From: Oegoconia quadripuncta
Taxonomy: Eukaryota > Arthropoda > Insecta > Lepidoptera > Autostichidae
Direction of reading: 5' to 3'
Assembly: GCA_949316235.1 (NCBI GenBank)
Contig: OX438748.1
Span: 33,784,836 to 33,848,835, forward strand
Length of the DNA stretch: 64,000 nucleotides
The stretch's first letter is position 1. Each line of letters begins with the position of its first letter. The notes below the pieces were generated by a model that saw only the letters and a list, made by a program, of their open reading frames with translations, did no database searches and was not told the DNA's origin. A program made the translations under genes and the position numbers. Below are positions 57,141-64,000 of this stretch, in pieces.

Positions 57141-57447
57141 TTTTAGAACCTTCAATTTTTTACACGAATATGGGATAAGGGGCTTGATATCTCCAATAAA
57201 ATTTTTCCTGTGAAAAAGAGACTTGACATGCGGACATACGGACAGACAAATGATCCTACAAAGGTTCCCTTGAAGCTTTGTTGACGTTCCTATTGTTTTT
57301 TTTCAAATCCAATGGGGTGGAGATCGGATTTAGATAGTGAAGAATTATTATGAGACTCGGTTCTCTCAAAAGGATCACTAGAGTCGTTTTCTTTCTCCCA
57401 TCTAACGGGTCGCAATAGGTCATTCAATACCCTATTACTTATTATTT

Positions 57448-57746
57448 GCCGCCTCCGTGGCTCAATTTAAACAACATTGGGTTTACGGTCGGGGGTTCGA
57501 TCATACATGTTTAAGTACTCGGTTTGGTGGTGGTAGGGCATTTTAATTGTCCGCCTGGGTAGCTACCACCATCTTACCTAAATCTGCCGCCAAACAGCAA
57601 TGTTAATAGCATTGTTGTGTTCCGGTTGTCAAAGATAAGATAGCCAGTCCTCCAAATATGTTGGGGTTTCCGGGTCAGTACGCTTCTACTTAACATCAGG
57701 TGTGATTGAGGTCAAGTGCTAACCCTTTGTGCATACAAAAAAAAAA
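57448..57746 (+). mobile_element. SINE-A, near full length
   Basis: Head GCCTCCGTGGCTCAATTT, inverted pair partly lost, B box GGTTCGATC truncated by a short deletion, body and tail to poly(A). It lies about 200 bp downstream of ADAMTS-like exon 1. Confidence 0.88.
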
Positions 57747-57940
57747 CTCTGCCTATATGCTCTACGTTCAAAATAGGTGACGTCCGTGTATGCTTAGTGC
57801 TAATTAATTTCAAAAATGCCTAATTCTCTTAATATAATAATCCCAGAATACTACATTCATAAATTGTCAGACCTAATCTCATAGTGAAGAATTTCCAAAA
57901 TATCATAATTCTATATCGCTGATATTAATAAGTAACGTAC

Positions 57941-58084
57941 CTGCATGTTACAGATCTTGTATCGAACTGGCTCGCCCCGACAGCCGGCTGGGGACGAACA
58001 CGTTCTGAGCTGCCGAGACACACCACCGTCGCATGTCCTGGAGCAAAGTGACCACTCGCTCCACTGTGACCATCCACCGCGCTC
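57941..58084 (-). CDS. ADAMTS-like exon 1 of those visible: first thrombospondin type 1 repeat
   Basis: A 144-base exon of 48 codons, phase 0 at both ends. The acceptor is TTTTGTCTCCAG and the donor is CAG/GTACGT, close to the metazoan consensus. It encodes a thrombospondin type 1 repeat. W5, W8 and W11 form the WxxWxxW stack that is often C-mannosylated. C14 and C18 sit in CSRTCDGG, a fit to the O-fucosylation motif. C29, C35 and C45 follow, and the sixth cysteine is residue 2 of the next exon. The short second half, [17 protein letters not shown], has the compact ADAMTSL1/3 form. An open frame continues past both splice sites but contributes no recognisable sequence there. Nothing like this domain occurs elsewhere in the window. 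Confidence 0.93.
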
Positions 58085-58185
58085 CTGGAGACAAAACAAC
58101 TGTATTAAATCAACAGCTACACATCCTTACGGCAGACCCTTCTCTCACATTTTGGCCATGCGGGGCCAGTCATTTGTGTGAGACT

Positions 58186-58335
58186 TTTTAACGAAAAAGA
58201 AACTGAATAACAAGCGTGTTCAGTACAACAATGCCTTCAGGATGCTGTTCGGACTATCATGGGGCTACAGCGCCTCAAAAATGTTTGCGAAGGCGCGTAC
58301 AGATGGAGCACGTGCAGACGGTTCTCTGCCGCCTT
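58186..58335 (+). pseudogene. LINE reverse-transcriptase C-terminal fragment
   Basis: The plus frame reads RVQYNNAFRMLFGLSW, then SASKMFAKARTDG, the conserved YNNxFRxLxGLP...SASxMFAxARxDG block of a non-LTR element. It lies about 100 bp upstream of the exon 1 acceptor, antisense to the gene. Confidence 0.75.
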
Positions 58336-58340
58336 ATAAA

Positions 58341-58960
58341 ATAGTTAATGCGGTTGGTAAAAGTCCAATATGGCGCTCATAGAATTCAAAATGGCGTCTG
58401 CTTTAAAGCATTCCAGTGAACTGACAGATATTCATCTAGTAGTTTTTACTCCGTTTGCTATATGCACGGTTAGTTGGTTTCTAAATACGTTGTTATTTGA
58501 GATTTTAAACAATTTCTAATTTGCCAAATTAACTATGACGTATTGTGCACGTGACGTAGGCAAACAAATACATTGCGGGTTAGGGAAAAACAAATAAAAT
58601 TTCCAATCAAAACGACAGGAACGTAATTTAAGCACGTTTCATCCCTCGCCGAGAGATTTTATATTAATATTGTCATGTGAGACATCCACATCAGTTACAG
58701 AAACATTTGAATACCGCTACTATAGTTGTTTTTTTTTTGTTGTCTTTGCACAAATACCCAGCGCCATCTAGGCCCACAGTAAGCATCTAGGCTTGTGTTA
58801 TGGATACCAGATGGTTGATAAACTACACAAATACCTTTTTTTTGTAAATAAATATCTATTACTAGTTCAATATCTGTCAATTCACTGGAATGCTTGTAAG
58901 CAGACGTCATTTTGAATTCTATTAGCGCCATATTGAACTTTTACCAACCGCAATAACTAT
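58341..58960. mobile_element. Foldback element with 100-bp terminal inverted repeats
   Basis: 58341-58440 and 58861-58960 are inverted copies with about 90 per cent identity by eye, starting ATAGTTAATGCGGTTGGTAA and ending AACCGCAATAACTAT. The centre holds AT-rich sequence and a SINE-B fragment. Confidence 0.88.
58740..58860 (-). mobile_element. SINE-B fragment inside the foldback
   Basis: CAGCGCCATCTAGGCCCACA through GGATACCAGATGG to TGTAAATAAATATC. The tRNA-like head is missing. Confidence 0.82.
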
Positions 58961-59024
58961 CTTTTAACCGACTTCAAAAAGGAGAACCTTTGTTTATGTA
59001 TGTACACTGATATCTCCGAGATAT

Positions 59025-59275
59025 GGCTATGCACATAATGCCATCTAGTTCTAATTTAAGCAACTTTAGGCTTGTGTTGTGGATACAGACGGTTGATATA
59101 CTACATAAATACATATTTGTTTTTGTAAATAAATACTTATTATAAATGAAAAACATCCATAACTCAGGAACACATGTCTGTAGTTCTCATACAAACATAT
59201 GGCCCCTAGGGGGTTTCGAACCCGCGACCATTTGGTATAGTAGCAGAGTTTCTAACCACTACACCAAACAGGTCG
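59025..59275 (-). mobile_element. SINE-B, full length
   Basis: The tail TAATGCCATCTAGTTCTAAT to the head CCACTACACCAAACAGGTCG, with B box GGTTCGAAACC. Confidence 0.87.
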
Positions 59276-59384
59276 GCTGTTAACCCCCGACTAAAGGCAA
59301 CGGGTGTAATGTGTTTGACGGCTTTGTATGAGCGTCCATTCTTTGTCTAGACGTATGTCAGTAATGCGTTGAGAGTGCGTTTTT

Positions 59385-59512
59385 TTTGATAGGTAGATAA
59401 ACTTTATTTGTTTCCATTGTCATAAACATAAATTTGGCTTATACATATTGATACACATATAAGGTAACAAATCAACAACAATAACATAATTTGTAACACT
59501 AACGTTGTGTGT
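59385..59512 (-). mobile_element. LINE 3' UTR fragment
   Basis: GATAAACTTTATTTGTTTCC and ATTTGGCTTATACATATTG match the tail of the element at 20770-20830. Confidence 0.6.
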
Positions 59513-59629
59513 GTTTTTTGGTATTCAATGCATGCATGGAATGCTGCTGTCACCTCCAGGACAGTTCATCCAAGTACCAAAGTTGAGCTTTATTCTGTGG
59601 AACGACGTGCCAAAAGACCCATAGGCATC

Positions 59630-60020
59630 ATTCGATGACTGCTAAATTGCACAGCATCGAACACCCTCGCCAGGTCGCATATCTCTTAGTCTTTTACAGG
59701 ATGCATTTCGGTGAGAGTACGTTGGAATTACGTAATCTTGTTCCACCGTCGCCTTTCCATCTTAGAACTAATAGTGCATGGGGAGGGATTGCATCCATAT
59801 GTAGCTAATATACCGAACATTAGCACTAAAAAGTTGTACCCTTCATTCATAATGCGAACAGCCATGGCATAGAACTCCGGCGTCTGTCTTTCTTGACAAT
59901 CCTGAATTGAGATCATACAAGAGCAAGATGAATAGGCATTTATTGGGATCAGCATCGTCACTTCCCATCAGATGAGATTGTGGTCAAACGCGTATCCAGT
60001 TAATTATAATAAAAGAAAGA
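59630..60020 (+). pseudogene. Jockey-like LINE ORF2 C-terminus, decayed
   Basis: Nucleotide match to 13500-13830 (GTACGTTGGAATTACGTAAT, GGGGAGGGATTGCATCC, GAACAGCCATGGCATAGAAC, GATGAGATTGTGGTCAAACG) with indels that break the frame. Confidence 0.78.
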
Positions 60021-60689
60021 AAAAGGCTAAACCGCTTTTTATGAAAAATGGCTCAGAAACAGTCTCCATATTTAGTCTTTAAAATAAAACAAAGCGCACT
60101 CAAATCGGACTACCCATTACTAAGATACGTTCAGACAAAGACTGGACACACATACAACGTTGTCGAACACATAACACCCCTCTTTTATCGTCGGGGGTTA
60201 CAAATTATGTGCTCAATTTAAACAGTGAAATCTAATTTCAACCTATTCTACTGAATATGACGCAAACTTCCGCAAAATTGCTTTGTACTAAACACGTCAA
60301 TCATAGAACCTCAACCAATCTCTGAGCAACATGGCATTACATACTCTTGACACTTTGAAGTCACTGTACGTTCCCAGTACGATCAAACGATTCGCTCCAA
60401 TCCCACGTTAAAACACATCAATGCTTCGAATGAGCAAATGGTAGGGGCGTTATTAAATTTTCCGAACGATGAGGCTTGGTTGAAATTGAAAATGAAAACA
60501 TGCATGATTTTCGTATTTTGGTGTAGCTAGAGTGGAGGATTTAGTACAGAGTATTTAACCAAATCCACGTACTTACTATGGCCCCGTGTATTAGTTAGTT
60601 GAGTGGATGTGGGTAAGGTACATAGCTCGATAAACTGATGGCCGAATAGAGACTATGCACCGGCAAGAGTAACATGGGACCTCTAACTA

Positions 60690-60965
60690 AAAGATTGAGA
60701 TATCGCTTTACATTAGACGCCACCCTGACCTGTTCTCTAATATTTTGAGCGCACGACGTAAGGACCAGCTCCAGCATAAACCAGTCAAAACAACTCTGTT
60801 TGTAAATAGTGTGTTTGCAATGGCCCCAAAAAATTATAATAAACTTTCGCCAGATTTAAAGAAATGCACAGAGTTTTCTGAATTTAGGAGAAAGTTATTT
60901 GACTATCTTATAGAAAAGACATTTGATTATATTAAGGATTTTTTTGATACAGATGACAGTTGACA
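60690..60965 (+). pseudogene. CR1-like LINE ORF2 extreme C-terminus
   Basis: A 72-codon frame with LFVNSVFAMAPKNYNKLSPD then FSEFRRKLFDYLIEK and a stop. The hydrophobic-F-N-xLP...FxxxLxxYL pattern matches the last 50 residues of CR1/Jockey ORF2. Upstream sequence is frameshifted. Confidence 0.65.
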
Positions 60966-61005
60966 TTATACAATAATTGACTTTTTCAATTGACAATATT
61001 CATCA

Positions 61006-61440
61006 AATCAAATCGAAAATGATTGATTTTGTAGGTACACAGGGTACACTTAAAATAGTCAGATTGTACATTTTTAAAGCTATTGCTTGTTCAAAAGACA
61101 ATTTTCCCTGAGAAGAACAAGCAAGAAACTCGAGAGGTTGCTCTTTTCAAAAAAAAGGTTTTTGTATTACAAAATTATTAATTGTTATTTTATATTATAA
61201 TATTTCATTATTAATTGTGAAATAGCCTGGTTATGCGAACGGGCTGGTTATGTCCATGAATGTTTATCATCTAAATAATCTGATATTTTATAATATGCTT
61301 TCTTAATAAGCTTCTGTTTTATAGTATCTTTAAATTTATTGAAAGGAAGATTTTGTATATCAACAGGAATCTTATTGAAAAAGCGTATACATAGCCCTTT
61401 GAATGAATTACTGACTTTGCGGAGGCGTCTTATGAAGCGA
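61006..61440 (-). mobile_element. CR1/Jockey-like LINE 3' end
   Basis: AATCAAATCGAAAATGATTG simple end, AACAAGCAAGAAACTCGAGA, then a decayed ORF2 end similar to 47500-47900, with a 60-bp AT-rich insertion. Confidence 0.78.
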
Positions 61441-62014
61441 CATCATAATTAATTATTAAACTGTTGACATATTGTTGTATGTAGTTTATTGTATGTAAAA
61501 GTAATGAATGAATGCAAATGTAACATTTCGGATTTTTTTTACATTTTTTATGGGTTTTTTTATGCCCAATGTAATTACTTTATTTAACTTTATTTTATAG
61601 TACCTAATTATTTTGACCTTGTATGCCTACGGGCGGAACACAGCGGTAATAATTTTAATGTATAACATCCTTAGTCCTGTGTTTCATATTGATTGATTGA
61701 TATGTGATATTGATTGATTGAAAGATTATATAATATACATTTGATTCTAATCGTGAATCGATTATGTAAATATTGGTAAACAAATAAATAGCGACATAAA
61801 TGTAAATTTACCTCTTCCATATTTTTTTTGTTACAACAATATCTTCCCCAAAATAGTAGAGCCATTCAGAAAATATGTGCATTTGAAGGTGAACTTTATC
61901 TCTAAAGATCTTGACTATTCTATTTTCAAGTAATAATCAGTGGACGGAATATATAATTCTATTTTGTTTTGATCATTTCAATTTCATTTCATCATTCTTG
62001 CGTCGTTCCTCCCG

Positions 62015-62290
62015 CTCAAGGAGTCTCTTCCTCCTGGACACGATTTGCCATGGCCAACATGGAAATCCTTAAATCGGCTTCGAACTCAGGTTGGCCGCAG
62101 CAAAGATAATCTGTGCAGGTGGGGCTTCTCCGATGGCGGGAGTGATCGATGCGAGTGCGGCGTCTCCCCACAGACAATGGATCACGTATTGTCTTGCCCC
62201 GCATGTCGTGACAGCTGCACCTTTGACGACCTCCTTAACGCCACAGACAGTGCTGTTAGAGTGGCTAAGTTTTGGTCCAACAAAATTTGA
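62015..62290 (+). pseudogene. LINE ORF2 C-terminus with Cys-rich end, open
   Basis: An 81-codon frame: PWPTWKSLNRLRTQVGRSK, LCRWGFSDGGSDRCECG, MDHVLSCPACRDSC, LLNATDSAVRVAKFWSNKI, stop. The best preserved of three copies of this domain. 5'-truncated. Confidence 0.85.
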
Positions 62291-62454
62291 AATTTGCCTC
62301 GACACGAAAAGAAGGAGAAGATCATTTCAAGCAGACGAAATCACTTATTTATGCGTTTTATTCACGTCAGCGCACCATTACACTACACATCGTCTATTTG
62401 CATACTTCCACTCTTAGTTTTCTTTCCTTTTTTTCATTTTTATGCTTGCTCCCG

Positions 62455-62560
62455 CGCGCCTCCTGGGTGATAGCTGAAAATCAGTGCTTGCTCGTTCATT
62501 GAGCATTTTTAAAGCACTGAGCTATGACCTTGTTGCATGACTGTTGCACACATGCCCACA
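62455..62560 (-). repeat. Family D repeat, reverse
   Basis: GATAGCTGAAAATCAGTGCT and AAGCACTGAGCTATGACCTT. Contains a self-complementary stretch around GCTTGCTCGTTCATTGAGCA. Confidence 0.45.
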
Positions 62561-62579
62561 TACCTATAATGAATCGGCA

Positions 62580-62775
62580 GGTCTTGAAGGTATTGGGAAA
62601 ATTTTAATTGTTATGGTATATTTGTTTACATCTGTTTGTATTTGTTAAAAATTGTATGTCTCTTGTTGTTTTCATGAATGTTTGTTTCTTGTTTGTTAAT
62701 GTAGTATTTATGTTTCTCTCTTGTATGTGTGCCAGTTTATGCAATAAACTTTTTATCTATCTATCTATCTATTGG
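62580..62775 (+). mobile_element. LINE 3' UTR ending in a CTAT microsatellite
   Basis: T- and G-rich sequence, then GCAATAAACTTTTTATCTAT and four CTAT units. A similar end lies at 12590-12630 (AAATAAACCTTTGTCTATCT). Confidence 0.55.
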
Positions 62776-63487
62776 GAGACAGCCAATGAGAAGAATCTGC
62801 AACCTCTCTGAACTACACCTATTTGTGTTTTATATAAAACTCAGTGGCACAAATGATGATGTCTGATATTTTGTCACCCTTTTACAATAGGTTTCACAGT
62901 ATTATATTTACATTTTTAAGATTCCAGCCGGGCGTGCAAGGAAGAGATTCCGGGTTACGTGCCCGGGTTTGCATGCGAATGACCGGAATATGTAATCGCT
63001 CCCGGAATATCCGGCGTACAGGGAACGGGATATTGTTTGTAGTCGTTGGTTAGGCTACGTAGTGTGAAATGCCTTTTTCAACGCATTTAAAGTTGGGTCC
63101 AGTTGACTCTAAGACCCGCATTATTCAATCAGAGTTCTCCGCTTGAGGACAGTTAAAAGAGGACAGCAAGTAACTTGTATAGCGGCATCCCTTTCTAACT
63201 ATGCTGAACGCTCTACGTTTGAGCATTATTCTGAAATAAGGTCATGGTTAAATACTTACATAACGATAATACTGTGCTCAATCTCGTTTACCATAGTCTT
63301 GAGTTCGATTCATGTCTGGGTAAATTTAGAAACCCAGTTTTTTCCTGTTATTTTGCCTGTGCTCTTGTGCCGCTAGAATAAGTTGTAGTTTGATCGATAT
63401 TAGTTTACACACCTAATGTCACGATCTTTATCCCAAATAGGGTGGTCAGGCATATCCCAAACATTAGTGTGCAATTATTGTTGTGCT

Positions 63488-63585
63488 CTCTCTCCCTCTT
63501 CTATTTAAAAGCTAAGCTCTTGTCCGTGGAGTCCTTTCCACACTTCTCTACATTCCGCCTTTTGTTTGACTTCCTGATACAACAC
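63488..63585 (-). mobile_element. RTE-like LINE tail, family of 5690-6312
   Basis: AAGCTCTTGTCCGTGGAGTC and CCACACTTCTCTACATTCCG match 15445-15500. Confidence 0.65.
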
Positions 63586-63609
63586 GGCATTTATTGTTGT
63601 GTTATTAAT

Positions 63610-64000
63610 AATAGGTCTTTACCTATGAAATTGGAGTTTTTTTTCTTCGTTAATCATATGTACCAATTCCTACGATTTTCGAAGCTATTTCCAAATTTGT
63701 TTTTTATTTGGAAAATGGAATATATTTTCAAAGTTTCACATGAAATATTTTTTAATGTCTGGGTTAAATCACATAATAAAAAAAAACTTGAACAGAGCTC
63801 TTTTCATGTGCTTCCCATAATCATTTCTTAGATTCGCTGAAACTTTTATAAAGGGGCTACTTTTAAAAATTAACACTGCCTATACTTAACTTAATGTAAT
63901 CCAATAATACACACAAAGTTTACCTAAATTTGGATTTGCCGTTCCGTCCCAAAAAAAAAACAAAAATGTTTGTATGGAGAAAACAGTCTTAGTGAAATTC
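63610..64000. mobile_element. Element Y, cut by window edge
   Basis: The left terminal repeat TAGGTCTTTACCTATGAAAT and about 390 bp of interior are present. The right terminal repeat should follow just outside the window. Confidence 0.75.

Larger units (their letters stand above)
42891..57940 (-). other. Intron between ADAMTS-like exons 1 and 2 (15.0 kb)
   Basis: Bounded by GTACGT and CTTTTCCAG. It holds the repeats listed separately. In 43890-46435, 48650-49130, 50170-50820, 51580-52235, 52875-53270, 53495-53850, 54550-56250 and 57145-57445 I recognise no gene, only AT-rich sequence with short decayed repeat pieces. Among those pieces are two fragments containing the half-palindrome CCCAAACATTAGTG near 44150 and 44780, and LINE-like scraps at 45040-45240. 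Confidence 0.85.
2015..58084 (-). other. ADAMTS-like gene locus (ADAMTSL1/3 type), four internal exons, partial
   Basis: Gene-level entry joining four exons. Each exon has an AG acceptor after a pyrimidine-rich tract and a GT donor, and the first three are whole numbers of codons (48, 61, 39). The fourth has 48 codons plus one base. Joined, they read without a stop through a thrombospondin type 1 repeat, the ADAMTS cysteine-rich module and the start of a second thrombospondin repeat. ADAMTS-like proteins are secreted, protease-free relatives of ADAMTS enzymes that bind extracellular matrix. The compact first repeat and the DGTRC-SLDMC-GRCQ series resemble vertebrate ADAMTSL1/ADAMTSL3; the fly relative would probably be nolo, which I have not verified. 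No start codon, signal peptide, stop or promoter was found, so both ends are outside the window or unseen. Orthology within the family is an inference; family membership is firm. Confidence 0.9.

Noticed and set aside
57911..58099. 62-codon frame with ATG around the thrombospondin repeat as a stand-alone small protein
   Set aside because: The ATG and the tail lie outside clear AG and GT splice sites, and the sequence joins in phase to exon 2.

Overview
The window is animal nuclear DNA, most likely from a moth or butterfly. It is AT-rich with no bacterial-style gene packing, and it is crowded with tRNA-derived SINEs, 5'-truncated LINE tails and foldback/MITE elements of the kinds common in Lepidoptera. 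The order is inferred from the repeat style, not from a diagnostic gene.

One host gene is recognisable. Four short exons on the minus strand (58084-57941, 42890-42708, 40711-40595, 2159-2015) have good splice sites, join in frame (phase 0 at all three joins) and encode 196 residues of an ADAMTS-like extracellular matrix glycoprotein of the ADAMTSL1/ADAMTSL3 type. They encode a first thrombospondin type 1 repeat, the ADAMTS cysteine-rich module, and the start of a second thrombospondin repeat. The spacer module expected between the last two is absent: exon 4 runs straight from the CGVCGGDGSSC end of the Cys-rich module into YHW...CSATCGGG. Signal peptide and 5' exons should lie above 58.1 kb, and the remaining thrombospondin repeats below 2 kb; I could not find them here. 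Introns are 15.0, 2.0 and 38.4 kb, so almost the whole window is intron or 5' flank.

The rest is layered repeats. Family labels are mine. SINE-A (about 330 bp) has a tRNA-like head with TGGCTCAATG and GGTTCGATCCC boxes, a conserved body and a poly(A) tail, with about 23 copies on both strands. SINE-B (about 250 bp) has a head TGGTGTAGTGGTTAGAAACT and GGTTCGAATCCC and an AT-rich tail, with about 11 copies. LINE tails include a CR1/Jockey-like family whose 3' end is a TTTTGA-type simple repeat, several RTE-like families, a Jockey-like family with a WNSLP motif, and a family ending in a GVETLGPWG domain. DNA elements include element Y (three copies), two large foldbacks and two small MITEs.

Tandem structures stand out: a 19-bp array built from the SINE-A promoter head (16.6 kb); a 41/24-bp array (19.1-19.7 kb) with a lone related unit at 30.4 kb beside a 238-bp array; a 205-bp array at 56.3-56.9 kb with a lone monomer at 31.95 kb; a 21-bp minisatellite at 54.4 kb; and an almost perfect 2.1-kb tandem duplication at 23.9-28.2 kb. 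No rRNA, CRISPR, operon or convincing stand-alone tRNA gene was seen.
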